NCBI GenBank assembly: GCA_013151275.1
Contig: JAADIP010000172.1
Coordinates: 1 to 32,196 of the forward strand
DNA from: Calditrichota bacterium
GTDB taxonomy: Bacteria > Calditrichota > Calditrichia > Calditrichales > Calditrichaceae
DNA length: 32,196 bases
Direction: 5' to 3'
Of this stretch, positions 8,120 through 16,973 are shown piece by piece. Made by a program: the position numbers and the translations under genes. A model generated the notes under the pieces. It was given only the letters and a program-made list of their open reading frames with translations, did not search any database and had not been told where the DNA came from. Every line of letters begins with the position of its first letter. The first letter of the stretch is position 1.

Positions 8120-9862
8120 ATGAAGATCATCCTGCGTTTGTTAAAACTGGCGTTTCCCTACGCAAAATGGATTTTTCTGTCCGTCCTGCTCGGCTCATTG
8201 ACGATAGCCAGCGGAATCGGTTTAATGATGGCGTCGGCGTTCATAATTTCCGCCGCCGCCCTGCATCCCTCAATAGCCGAATTGCAGGTTGCAATTGTCG
8301 GAGTCCGCTTCTTCGGAATAAGCCGCGGCGTGTTTCGGTATCTGGAGCGTTTAACCTCTCACGACACCACCTTTCGGTTGCTCAGCCGATTTCGGGTGTG
8401 GTTTTATCGGGCGTTGGAACCGCTCGTACCGGCAAAGACTCTCTATTTTAAAAGCGCCGATCTGCTTCAACGCATAGTTTCCGATATTCAGAATCTGGAA
8501 AATTTTTATGTCCGCGTGATTTCTCCGCCCGCGGTAGCAGTTATCGTTGCGGTACTAATGAGTTTTCTTTTGAGCACCTATCACGCCCAATACGCAATTA
8601 TTTTTTTAATTTGTTACACTCTTGCCGCTACAATAATACCGTTTTTAAGCATTCAACTCAGTCGCAGAATGGGAAAACGCATAATCGAACTTAAAAGCGA
8701 GCTGAATGTGGCGATATTGGACAATCTGCGCGGCATGACGGAACTGCTCACAAACAACCAACTCTCAGCCCATCGGCGTAAGGTAACCGGGCTCAGCCGC
8801 CGCTTAGCCATGCTTCAGAAAAAAATGCAAATCATTGAAGCACTGCATCAGGGTTTTATCACTCTGCTCATGTTTGGCGCAGTGGTATTGATTTTAGTAA
8901 CAGCCATTCCGGCGGTGAGGGCGGATCAATTATCCGGGGTCTATCTCGCGGTTCTGGTTTTGGGCGTAATGGCGGCTTTTGAGGGAGTTTTGGCTCTGCC
9001 GGCAACCGCCCAGTACATGGAATCGAATACCGAAGCCGCGAAACGTCTGTTCGGGATTATCGACCGCGCTCCGGATGTCAGGGATCGGGATCAGGCGCTT
9101 CCTTTAAATCCGCGGAAATCCCCCGATCTGAAATTACAAAACGTAACATTTACCTATTCCGAAACCGATGATCCGGTTCTGAAGAATGTCTCGCTCTTTA
9201 TTCCCTTTCCGTCCAAAGTCGCCGTTGTCGGTCCCAGCGGTTCAGGGAAATCCACATTGGCGAATTTAATTTTGCGATTATGGGAAGTCGAAAACGGCAA
9301 AATTCTTATCGGAGACGCGGACATACGAAACATAAAGCAGGAAAGTTTGCGCGAGGCGATCGGGTTTGTCTCTCAACGATTTCATCTTTTCACCGGCACG
9401 ATTGCCGACAATTTAAGACTGGTGAATCCCGAACTTGATGAGGAAGAAATGCTCAGGTTGCTAAATCTGGTTGCGCTTACAAAAGAGGAGCTTGGGGCAT
9501 CTTCAATTCTTGATTACCGGATCGGCGAACACGGAGCGCGGTTGAGCGGCGGGCAGGCTCAAAGACTGGCAATTGCACAGGTTCTGGCTAAAAATCCGTC
9601 GATCTTTATTTTTGATGAAATCACCGCAAATCTCGATCCGAAAACAGAACAGCAGGTTCTGAATAATCTCTTCCGCGAATTTCCGGATCGAACGGTCATT
9701 AACATTACCCACCGGCTAAATTTGATGAAGGTTTACGACAGGATTTATGTTTTACAGAACGGTCGATTGATTGAAGAAGGAAGACACGAACAATTACTTC
9801 GACAGAACAAGATTTACAGGCATATATATTTGATTCAAAAGGAAAATCAATTGTTTCGGTGA
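8120..9862 (+). CDS. cydC: CydC, ABC-transporter half for cytochrome bd assembly
   Basis: This is the partner of CydD, 580 residues. The N-terminal part carries the CydC hallmark GISRGVFRYLERLTSHDTTF in the membrane domain. The ATPase domain has Walker A GPSGSGKST (near 371) and signature LSGGQAQRLAIAQVLA (near 474). Walker B reads IFIFDEITANLD, with Ile in place of the usual Pro after the catalytic Glu. The Glu itself is present, so the site is probably active. The gene starts four bases after cydD. It ends the cyd cluster; I see no obvious terminator before the converging response-regulator gene. Confidence 0.94.
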   Translation: MKIILRLLKLAFPYAKWIFLSVLLGSLTIASGIGLMMASAFIISAAALHPSIAELQVAIVGVRFFGISRGVFRYLERLTSHDTTFRLLSRFRVWFYRALEPLVPAKTLYFKSADLLQRIVSDIQNLENFYVRVISPPAVAVIVAVLMSFLLSTYHAQYAIIFLICYTLAATIIPFLSIQLSRRMGKRIIELKSELNVAILDNLRGMTELLTNNQLSAHRRKVTGLSRRLAMLQKKMQIIEALHQGFITLLMFGAVVLILVTAIPAVRADQLSGVYLAVLVLGVMAAFEGVLALPATAQYMESNTEAAKRLFGIIDRAPDVRDRDQALPLNPRKSPDLKLQNVTFTYSETDDPVLKNVSLFIPFPSKVAVVGPSGSGKSTLANLILRLWEVENGKILIGDADIRNIKQESLREAIGFVSQRFHLFTGTIADNLRLVNPELDEEEMLRLLNLVALTKEELGASSILDYRIGEHGARLSGGQAQRLAIAQVLAKNPSIFIFDEITANLDPKTEQQVLNNLFREFPDRTVINITHRLNLMKVYDRIYVLQNGRLIEEGRHEQLLRQNKIYRHIYLIQKENQLFR

Positions 9863-9994
9863 ATTGCCTTGCTTCCGATCGAAATTGAAGATTACCGCTC
9901 TGGAAGATTAAACCCGAATATTATCATCCTGAATAACAGACAGAATCATTATCAGAATTCAGGAAAATTTTACAGAACAGTGTTAAAAAACGGT

Positions 9995-10714
9995 TCATGG
10001 CGTCAGGTCTTCCTGGTCGGCAAACTTGTACCCCACTCCCCAAATCGTTCTGATATAATTCGGGTTCGGAGGGTCTCGTTCGATCTTTGCCCTTAAGCGG
10101 TTTATGTGTGAATCAACCGTGTGTTCATATCCCGAGAACTGATGCCCCCAAACGACGTTTAGTAAAATTTCACGCGTAAAGACTTTACCCGGATTGGAGA
10201 TAAACAATTTTAAAAGATCGAATTCTTTTGGCGTCAGTCGCACTAAATTATTTTCAACGGTCACCCTGTGTTTTTCGACGTTTACCCGCAGTTCGCCAAA
10301 ATGAAGCACGCCTTCCGAAGATTTATCTTCCGACTCCTGTTCAAAGGCTTTCACGCGTCTCAATATTGATTTTATTTTTGCCAGTAATTCAAGAATAGAA
10401 AACGGTTTGCTGATATAATCGTCGGCTCCCGATTCAAGACAAAGCACCTTGTCAAATTCTTCGTTCTTTGATGTGAGCATTAAGACGGGTAATCTTTTCT
10501 TTTTTTCACGCAAAGACCGGCACACCTCAAAGCCGTCAGTTCCGGGCAGCGTACTATCCAGCATAACCAGCGAATATTCATTATTTAAAGCTAATTCCAG
10601 TCCCTCTGCGCCGTCGCGGGCAATATCAAGTTGAATTCCAATGTTCTTTAAATGAAATTCAAGCAAAGAGCAAATTTCAGCATTATCTTCGATTAACAAT
10701 ATATTTTTTTTCAT
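9995..10714 (-). CDS. OmpR/PhoB-family response regulator (orphan)
   Basis: This DNA-binding response regulator of about 239 residues has an N-terminal receiver domain with acidic pocket ED near residue 9, phospho-acceptor Asp53 in MLDSTLPG, a Thr in MLTSK and Lys in SKPF. A C-terminal winged helix contains LTPKEFDLLKLF, TREILLNVVWG and IRTIWGVGYKF. The ATG at 10714 has GGAG upstream, preferred over a longer frame from 10741. No histidine kinase is adjacent, so its partner must be elsewhere. It converges on cydC, and there is no direct evidence that it controls the oxidase genes. Confidence 0.93.
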   Translation of the reverse strand: MKKNILLIEDNAEICSLLEFHLKNIGIQLDIARDGAEGLELALNNEYSLVMLDSTLPGTDGFEVCRSLREKKKRLPVLMLTSKNEEFDKVLCLESGADDYISKPFSILELLAKIKSILRRVKAFEQESEDKSSEGVLHFGELRVNVEKHRVTVENNLVRLTPKEFDLLKLFISNPGKVFTREILLNVVWGHQFSGYEHTVDSHINRLRAKIERDPPNPNYIRTIWGVGYKFADQEDLTP

Positions 10715-11158
10715 TTTGATTCTCCGGCAAAACGAAGCCAAATCCGAAAGTACGGCTTCATTAATTAAATCTCTTATGGTTTCGAAATATCACATAAGAA
10801 TCCCAAATCGACATAAGCTATTTTAATACAACGGAATTGCATTTACTTTAATTTCCCGAACGGACGAACCGGAACAAAAAGTTAAATCCGGATCGGAGAC
10901 AGGCAATTAATATGAAGGCTTGTTGTCGGTTGAACGGATTGAATAGATGAGTGGTTGTTGATTTTTGGGAAGACTTTAAGGAAGATTCCGCGCTTCGATA
11001 AAAAATAGATGACAAAGGGTGTGAAATTCGGGAGAGTCACCTTAATATTGCATTATTTTTTACTTCGAATACAAGAGATCAAAAAATTTCCGCCCCAAAA
11101 ACTTTTGCCTTTTCAGGAACACAAAAAATCGCTTTTTGGGGGGCAAAAGTTTAAACGG
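10715..11158. other. Spacer upstream of the response regulator
   Basis: No gene is supported; a small plus-strand frame at 11009-11212 has no features of a real protein. The part near 10770-10800 has inverted CTTATG / CATAAG arms, a weak candidate operator. The right end contains the 11-bp inverted repeat described separately. Confidence 0.6.
11099..11152 (-). terminator. Inverted repeat downstream of the SLBB gene
   Basis: AAACTTTTGCC (11099-11109) and GGCAAAAGTTT (11142-11152) are exact inverted copies separated by 32 bases. They lie just after the stop of the minus-strand polysaccharide pair. On that strand the second arm runs into a short T-run, so termination is plausible. The long loop makes it less convincing than a standard terminator. 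Confidence 0.4.
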
Positions 11159-11668
11159 CTAAAATATTCTCGTCAGATAATAGACCGCGGAAAAAATTAT
11201 CGCAATACTTGAACTTACCGAGAACGCCTCTTTAATCGAATACCATCCGGTATGGTTCACATAGATAATATCCCCGGGATTTAATTTCAGCTCCTCCGAT
11301 GACAACGTGATTATGTTATCCAGATTGATTTTAATTTCTTTTTTTACGGTGTCTCCGTTATCGCTCTTCAGAGTGCGAATGATTCTGATATTATTAAGCT
11401 TGGCGTAACTACTCGGTCCGCCGGCTAAAGAAATTAAACTGACCAGGTCTGTTGAACTGGAGACTTCGTACAAACCGGGCTTTTGTACAAATCCCCATAA
11501 ACTAACGGTAATGGTAATGTCCCCGGGTTTCGCATAGTAATAATTAACGGATCTTCCCGAAACATTGCGATTTGCCATACTCATTTGATCGACCTGAGCA
11601 AACGCGTTTGAAAGCAATATCAGACTAAAAAGCATAAAAACTTTTGAAAACAAAGAGATTCTATTCAT
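11159..11668 (-). CDS. Short SLBB-domain protein, polysaccharide export type
   Basis: This exported protein of 169 residues has a signal peptide (about 1-25, ending NAFAQ). A single SLBB beta-grasp domain covers about 55-135 (VSLWGFVQKPGLYEV, then LVSLISLAGGPS and LNPGDIIYVNH). A hydrophobic C-terminal segment (about 150-166) may anchor it. Wza-type exporters normally have an N-terminal Poly_export domain and are two or more times longer; here only a remnant (YYAKPGDITI) is visible. It starts 16 bases after the autokinase gene, so the two are one operon. It is probably a partner of the kinase in exopolysaccharide export; whether it can form a pore alone is doubtful. Confidence 0.82.
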   Translation of the reverse strand: MNRISLFSKVFMLFSLILLSNAFAQVDQMSMANRNVSGRSVNYYYAKPGDITITVSLWGFVQKPGLYEVSSSTDLVSLISLAGGPSSYAKLNNIRIIRTLKSDNGDTVKKEIKINLDNIITLSSEELKLNPGDIIYVNHTGWYSIKEAFSVSSSIAIIFSAVYYLTRIF

Positions 11669-11684
11669 TTGTCATCCCTGATGG

Positions 11685-14060
11685 TTATTTTTCCGTAACT
11701 GACGATTTTTTCTTTTTGGACTTCTTTTCATCTGAATGTCCGTAAGTGTAATAGCCGTAATAGCCGTAGTAGCGGCTCTTGTATTGACCATAATAGCTTC
11801 CGTAAGCGCGTTTAATATCAAAATTATTCATTGCCACACCTAAAATATGCGCGTTAACCCGTTCCAATTGTTCGATGGAATGCTCCAATTCGTCGTAAAC
11901 GGTTGTTCCGGCTAAAACAATTAACAATGTGCCTTCAACCTGCGTGGCAAGAATTGAAGCGTCGGTTACGGCTAATACCGGAGCGGTGTCAAAAATCACC
12001 ACGTCGTACATACCCTTTAGTTTTTCAATTAATTCGTGGGTTTGCGGAGCGTCAAGCACTTCGGACGGATTCGGCGGAACAATACCGCAGGTAATAACGG
12101 ATAAATTAGGAATAACCTCTTTATGAACGATTTCATCAAATTCATTTTTGCCGAACAGGTGATTAATCAAACCCGGCTCTTTGGATAATCCGAATAGGCG
12201 GTGAATCGAGGGGCGGCGCAAGTCCGTATCTACCAAAAGGGTGTGTATTCCCGACTGGGAAAAAGTAATCGCCAGATTTGCGGCGGTGGTTGTTTTTCCT
12301 TCTTTGGGATTGGGACTGGTCACAATAAAACTTTTAAGCGGTTTATCCAATCTGGCATATTGCAAGTTAGTGCGCAATCGCCTGTAGCCTTCGGCGACCG
12401 AAGACCTTGGGTTTAAAAAAGAGACCAAATGTTTATCGAGTTTGATACTTTCTTTATCATCGGAATTGTGCGACAATAATTGGCTATCCATACTGGGAAT
12501 GATTGACAGAGGTTTCCATCCTCTCTTTTTCAGATCTTCCGGCGTTCTGATGCTGACGTCCAGATATTCCAACAGGAACACCAATCCGACGCCGAGACCA
12601 AGACCCAGCAAAACTCCCAACATCAAATTCATCCGCACTTTTGGCGAAATGGGATTAGTAGGAATAATAGCTTCGTCAATAATTTCTATGTAACCGAACT
12701 GTGATTGTTCGGCGATGGTGGCTTCCTGATATTTTTCTTCAACCAGTAAATACAGTTTTTCGGCGCTTAACCGCGCTCTTTGTAAACGCGCAAACTCGAT
12801 GCTCTTTCGCGGAATCTTTTCAAACTGAGTCTTGTAATCCGCCAATACTGCGGCTAAAGCCTTCTTTTTAGCCTCCATCGCCTGTAATTGAATTTGCGTG
12901 TCAAATATTTTCTGCTTTACTTCCACAAGATATTTGGCGGGATCTGTCAACTGTCCGGGAAGAACGGATTTCAAATAATCGTTTGTTCTTTTCCGTAACT
13001 TTTTTCTTAAATTTAAAATCTGCGCGTCAATCCGCTGAAGTTTTTCTTTATAAATCGGGTCTTCGGTGGCATCGGGATTCTGAGAAATAGTAATATCCTT
13101 TTCAACTTCCAGACGGGCGATTTCTTCCTGCAGCAGCCGAATGTAAGGATCGCTTGCGTCGCTCATGATTCTGGCGACATTCGGTTCCTGCCGGGCGATC
13201 TGTTTTCGGTAAAAATCGAGCGATTCCTTAACGGACTGCAGTTCAATATCCGTGTTGTCGAACTGAGCCTGAATGTTAGCCAATTGTTCGATAATTTTTT
13301 GTGATTCGGCGTCAATGGAGACAATGCCCGTTTTTTCCATATAATTCTGTAACGACTGTTCGGCTTTTTGAAGCTCATCCCTCTTCAGGATCAACTGACT
13401 TTCCAGAAATTCCCGCGCAGCTTTGGAACGCGTACGACTCATGCGCAAATTTCGTTCATAATAGGCTTTCGCGTAATTATTGGCAATCAACGCCGCGTCC
13501 CGGGGATCGGAACTTTTGGCAATAATTTTTATTACTTCGGAATCGCGTATGGGTTCAAATTCGACGGTATTGAAAAGACTTGCCGTTAATTCTTTTTGAC
13601 TGATTATTTCACGATTTAACGGATCGTCTTCCGGAGCGCGAATGCAGTTTAACAACTCTTTTGTGTTCTCATAATACCGTTGGTCCAATAGTTCCTTCGC
13701 AACCTCGCTGGCAACGGTTCTGGACTTCAGTATTTCCAGCTCGTTATTTAGATTCTGCGCCACTCCCAAACCGGTGGGATCGAACAAAAGTAATCCGCCC
13801 TGACTTTTACCCTGGGTGTTAACCAAAACGGTTGCCATTGCCTGATATACGGGGGGACTTTTAATCGTGTAAATAACCGTTGTAATGAAAACAGTAATAA
13901 ACGCAACGACAACAATCCATTTACGTCTCAGGATAATTTGTACGTAATCCTGCAATTTCATTACTTCGGCTTCGGATTCCCATCCGGGATATGTCGGAAC
14001 AGTCGGCTTTCCGTTTCCCGGATAAGCCTCTCCATTCGTTATTTTTTCACCATTCATCAT
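11685..14060 (-). CDS. Polysaccharide co-polymerase / tyrosine autokinase (Wzc-like)
   Basis: This 791-residue inner-membrane protein controls exopolysaccharide chain length and export through cyclic autophosphorylation. It has a Wzz domain with a first membrane helix (about 48-66), a long periplasmic coiled-coil and GNVR-type region, a second helix near 480-500, and a cytoplasmic BY-kinase domain. The kinase has Walker A NPKEGKTT (near 585), Walker A' LLVDTDLRRP and Walker B VVIFDTAP. The C-terminal tail (about 750-775) carries 11 tyrosines in about 22 residues, the phosphorylation cluster, then a Lys-rich end. Two ATGs are adjacent at 14060 and 14057. No glycosyltransferase genes flank it. 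Confidence 0.93.
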   Translation of the reverse strand: MMNGEKITNGEAYPGNGKPTVPTYPGWESEAEVMKLQDYVQIILRRKWIVVVAFITVFITTVIYTIKSPPVYQAMATVLVNTQGKSQGGLLLFDPTGLGVAQNLNNELEILKSRTVASEVAKELLDQRYYENTKELLNCIRAPEDDPLNREIISQKELTASLFNTVEFEPIRDSEVIKIIAKSSDPRDAALIANNYAKAYYERNLRMSRTRSKAAREFLESQLILKRDELQKAEQSLQNYMEKTGIVSIDAESQKIIEQLANIQAQFDNTDIELQSVKESLDFYRKQIARQEPNVARIMSDASDPYIRLLQEEIARLEVEKDITISQNPDATEDPIYKEKLQRIDAQILNLRKKLRKRTNDYLKSVLPGQLTDPAKYLVEVKQKIFDTQIQLQAMEAKKKALAAVLADYKTQFEKIPRKSIEFARLQRARLSAEKLYLLVEEKYQEATIAEQSQFGYIEIIDEAIIPTNPISPKVRMNLMLGVLLGLGLGVGLVFLLEYLDVSIRTPEDLKKRGWKPLSIIPSMDSQLLSHNSDDKESIKLDKHLVSFLNPRSSVAEGYRRLRTNLQYARLDKPLKSFIVTSPNPKEGKTTTAANLAITFSQSGIHTLLVDTDLRRPSIHRLFGLSKEPGLINHLFGKNEFDEIVHKEVIPNLSVITCGIVPPNPSEVLDAPQTHELIEKLKGMYDVVIFDTAPVLAVTDASILATQVEGTLLIVLAGTTVYDELEHSIEQLERVNAHILGVAMNNFDIKRAYGSYYGQYKSRYYGYYGYYTYGHSDEKKSKKKKSSVTEK

Positions 14061-14440
14061 CTAACCTTTTATACCATTTTTTATTGTTTTCTTTAATGAA
14101 ATTCGTCTCTCAGGCGACGACCCTGTCATTTTACGAGGATAAAGCATTTATCCAATCAAAAGACTTATTTTTTATAAGATTACAATCTACAAGTCAATAA
14201 TACAAAAATCAAGTTAAGTTAACCGTCGGGCAGCTCACAAATTGCATTATTTTTATGATACTTTTTCATTTATTTTTTTTGGAATCGGTCTCATAATGAA
14301 ACCTGCTTATCTTTTCAAAAGATATTAAATCGTCCGCTTTTTTAAAATTGTTAATAATTGTTTTCAGGACAGCGCCCGGAAAATCACCGCAGATGACTCT
14401 GATTACTCGTTACTTTTCGTTAATCGTTAAAGGTATAAGC

Positions 14441-14512
14441 GTTAAGGGTTAAGGGTTAAGAGTATATCTCTGGTCATCGTAATGCGTAATGCGTAATGCG
14501 TAATGCGTAATG
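14441..14512 (+). repeat. Heptamer arrays TTAAGGG and CGTAATG
   Basis: About 20 bases of (TTAAGGG)n at 14441-14460 are followed at 14478-14512 by five perfect tandem copies of CGTAATG (35 bases). Both units are 7 nt and related to units in the other arrays, but here the two types lie in opposite orientation relative to each other. Confidence 0.85.
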
Positions 14513-14623
14513 AGTTATCTCCGCCACCACTTAAAAATTTAGTTAATTCAACCAAATTATTTTTTTATGTAGAATAAAAAAGTATTTCCTTCTTAACAAT
14601 AAACATTTTACTATTTTCTGAAT

Positions 14624-14692
14624 ACTGCCTACTACTTACTGCTTACCACTGCTTTCCGCATTCTCCTTTTTCTTTTGTCTTTTGTCTTTTGT
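14624..14692 (+). repeat. Heptamer arrays ACTGCYT and CTTTTGT
   Basis: Four degenerate 7-nt units (ACTGCCT, ACTACTT, ACTGCTT, ACCACTG) lie at 14624-14651. Three exact copies of CTTTTGT lie at 14672-14692. The unit length is again 7, although the sequences are unrelated to the GCGTGAT family. Confidence 0.75.
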
Positions 14693-14712
14693 CTTGCTCA
14701 TCACGATAATTC

Positions 14713-14838
14713 GTTAAGGGTTAAGGGTGTAAGGGTTACCGGTTGCTGGCTTCTGGTTACTCGTCGCTTGTCACTCGTTACTCGTTACTTGTTACGCATT
14801 ACGCGTCACGAACTTGTCACTTTGTCACTCGTCACTTC
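14713..14838 (-). repeat. Degenerate heptamer array (site 2, reverse orientation)
   Basis: Read on the minus strand, 14811 down to 14728 is 12 units in one unbroken 7-nt register: TCGTGAC, GCGTAAT, GCGTAAC, AAGTAAC, GAGTAAC, GAGTGAC, AAGCGAC, GAGTAAC, CAGAAGC, CAGCAAC, CGGTAAC, CCTTACA. CCTTAAC-type units follow. Bases 14741-14776 are the exact reverse complement of 24579-24614. The array abuts the stop codon of the minus-strand aminotransferase-fold gene. Confidence 0.9.
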
Positions 14839-15969
14839 TTATTCCGCATAAAAGGCTCTGATTTGATTAACAACCTCTTGGATTTCTTCTTTTGTATTAT
14901 AAAAATGCGGCGCAATACGCAGCCTTCCGTTACGAAGAGAACAGACGATCTTCTGCTTTGAAAGGTATTCGTACAATCGGTCGGTATCTTTTCCTTTAAA
15001 AGAATAGATTCCGGACCAGTGTTCTTTTTTCTTCGAGTTCACAAATTCCATACCGACTTGCTCCAATTCATTAACCAGAATCTCGCCCAATTGCAGGAGG
15101 TGATTTTCGATATTGTTAAGCCCGACTTCCATCAAAAGCTCAACCGAAGCCGAAAGTCCGACAATCCCCATAAAATTTGCCGTCGCGTATTCATAACGCC
15201 TGGCATCCGGTAAAAAATCCAGGCGATAATCCAAAAAGTTCCAGGCGTCTTCCACGGCAAGCCATCCGGTGTAAGCGGGCTGCAAACGTGAAAACAGTCC
15301 TGGAGAAATATACATAAATCCCGCGCCCATGGGTCCCATCAGCCATTTATGTCCGCCGTTGGAAAGAAAATCTATGCGGAATGTTTCCACATTTAACGGC
15401 AGCGCGCCCAAACCCTGGATGCTGTCCACGGAAAAAATAATATCGTGTTCTTCACACAACTGACCGATAGCTTCTAAATTATTGCGAAATCCGTTGGAAA
15501 ATTCAACATAACTAACGGAAAGCAATCGCGTGCGCGCGGATATTAGTTTCTTGATATCCTGCGGATCGATCAAACCCGAACGGGAGGGAATGAGCTTGAT
15601 TTTTACTCCGTGCCTTTCCAGATTTTTAAAAGGATAAACGTTGCTCGGAAACTCACAGTCGGGAATCAGAATTTCATCGCCTTCCCGCCAGTTCAAACCG
15701 TTTACCAGATGATTAAACCCTTCCGATGTGTTGGTGATAAAAGCAATACTTTCCGCTTTGGCGTTGATCATTTTGGCGATCAATTCACGGGTCTGACGGC
15801 GAATTTTATTGACTTCCGGGAAACTGTCGATGTTGCCGATGCTCCGTTCATCCAAATACCATTCCATGCGATCGGTGACTCTTATTGAGAAAGGCGAGAT
15901 AGCCGCATGATTTAAATAGATTTTTTGCGTGGTAATGGGAAACAATTTGCGATACTTTGATAAATCCAT
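14839..15969 (-). CDS. Class-V aminotransferase-fold PLP enzyme
   Basis: This PLP-dependent enzyme of about 376 residues belongs to the cysteine desulfurase / isopenicillin N epimerase-like fold. Visible features are YLNHAAISP at the N-terminus, TSEGFNHLVNGL, the cofactor-ring Asp182 in SVDSIQGLGALP, and the Schiff-base Lys208 in SNGGHKWLMGP. The loop that bears the active-site Cys in SufS/IscS reads SLRNGRLRIAPHFYN and has no Cys at that position. A true cysteine desulfurase is therefore unlikely. The ATG at 15969 has GGAG upstream and is preferred over the TTG at 16005. The reaction cannot be named. Confidence 0.87.
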   Translation of the reverse strand: MDLSKYRKLFPITTQKIYLNHAAISPFSIRVTDRMEWYLDERSIGNIDSFPEVNKIRRQTRELIAKMINAKAESIAFITNTSEGFNHLVNGLNWREGDEILIPDCEFPSNVYPFKNLERHGVKIKLIPSRSGLIDPQDIKKLISARTRLLSVSYVEFSNGFRNNLEAIGQLCEEHDIIFSVDSIQGLGALPLNVETFRIDFLSNGGHKWLMGPMGAGFMYISPGLFSRLQPAYTGWLAVEDAWNFLDYRLDFLPDARRYEYATANFMGIVGLSASVELLMEVGLNNIENHLLQLGEILVNELEQVGMEFVNSKKKEHWSGIYSFKGKDTDRLYEYLSKQKIVCSLRNGRLRIAPHFYNTKEEIQEVVNQIRAFYAE

Positions 15970-16082
15970 AAACGAATACTCCGAATTTAAATAATTCCGA
16001 ATCAAACTCTGAAATTAAAATATTTAATGAAACGGTTCAAACCAATTTGGCAGATAACGGAAATGTCACAAACAGATTTATT

Positions 16083-16958
16083 TTAACCTTCGAGCGGTTC
16101 TCTGTGTTTTAACCAGGCTTTCGGAACCCCGCCGCAGGAAAGAGCGACAATTCCGCCTACGATTGCGCAGGTGGTGTCGCAATCTCCCAAGCCGGAAACA
16201 GTAACCCACATCGCCTCTTCAAAATCGTTCCCGTAATGCGCCGCGCACCAAATACAAAACGGAACCGTATCCTGAGCCGAGACCTTTTTTCCGGTTCCCA
16301 GTTCGGCTATTGCCCGTTCCGGCGCTTGTTCGGGAATTTTTTTTGCCTGTTCTATTCCGGATTTCACTTTACTTTCGGGTATCCGGCGAAGCACCTCATC
16401 AATAAAGTCTTCAGCGTTCTTAAAATTTCCCCGTGCGGCAAGAGCTGCGGCGACAGCCACGGCTATTGCTCCAGCCTGACCTTCCGGGTGATAGTGAGTA
16501 ACCATGGCGGATTTTCGCGCTTCGGTGACCACGCGTTGCAGATCGTCTTTAAAAAAGGCGCCTAACGGAGCGACGCGCATTGCCGCCCCGTTGCCATAGG
16601 ATCCGTCTTTAAACAGAAACGGTGTAATTTCCCGCCAATCGTTTCCGCCCGCTATTGCCCGCAACAATCGCGCCGCTCCCCTGCCGTAACCCCGAAAAGG
16701 TTCTTTTGAAAAACGAAAGGCAAATTTCTTTATCAGACGATCCGGATTAATCTCTCCTTCTTCGCGCAGCATTTCAACCACGGATAATGCCATGTGCGTA
16801 TCGTCTGTCCATCGCCAAATACCGGACGGTAATTTCCGCTCGCCTTCATAAATAAGCCTGATGTTGCGAGAATAAAAAAACTGCTCTCCAAAGGCGTCGC
16901 CGAGAGAAAGCCCGTCCAGACTCAGTAAAGCTAATCGAAGATTATTTTCCATAGACAT
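16083..16958 (-). CDS. ADP-ribosylglycohydrolase (DraG-type) family protein
   Basis: This 291-residue enzyme family removes ADP-ribose from proteins or small molecules using two Mg or Mn ions. Metal-binding motifs are complete: WTDDTHMALS (50-59), GNGAAMRVAPLG, a THYHPEGQAG segment, and GLGDCDTTCAIVGG (from 256) with Asp259 and Asp261. The start is at 16958, or two codons later at 16952; neither has a clear Shine-Dalgarno site. It lies 15 bases after the yraN-type gene and is probably co-transcribed. No ADP-ribosyltransferase (such as DraT) is nearby, so the target is unknown. Confidence 0.9.
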   Translation of the reverse strand: MSMENNLRLALLSLDGLSLGDAFGEQFFYSRNIRLIYEGERKLPSGIWRWTDDTHMALSVVEMLREEGEINPDRLIKKFAFRFSKEPFRGYGRGAARLLRAIAGGNDWREITPFLFKDGSYGNGAAMRVAPLGAFFKDDLQRVVTEARKSAMVTHYHPEGQAGAIAVAVAAALAARGNFKNAEDFIDEVLRRIPESKVKSGIEQAKKIPEQAPERAIAELGTGKKVSAQDTVPFCIWCAAHYGNDFEEAMWVTVSGLGDCDTTCAIVGGIVALSCGGVPKAWLKHREPLEG

Positions 16959-16973
16959 TTTTTAAAAAAAATT

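Larger units (their letters stand above)
14061..14838. other. 778-base spacer, autokinase leader plus repeat modules
   Basis: No gene is supported. The left 350 bases are AT-rich and form the leader of the minus-strand autokinase gene. A TTGACT and TATAAA pair on the minus strand near 14170-14200 has only 15 bases between the elements, so it is a weak promoter guess. From about 14395 rightward the spacer is made of short-period repeats, listed separately. Frames here such as 14743-14961 are translations of repeats. Confidence 0.7.

Noticed and set aside
9663-9688. Inactive CydC ATPase
   Set aside because: Walker B has DEI instead of DEP, but the catalytic Glu, Walker A and signature motif are intact, so loss of function is not supported.
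14743-14961. Small protein encoded across the repeat array
   Set aside because: The frame is a translation of heptamers (SSLVTRYSLLVTHY type) running into the antisense of the aminotransferase-fold gene. It has no ribosome-binding site and no domain.
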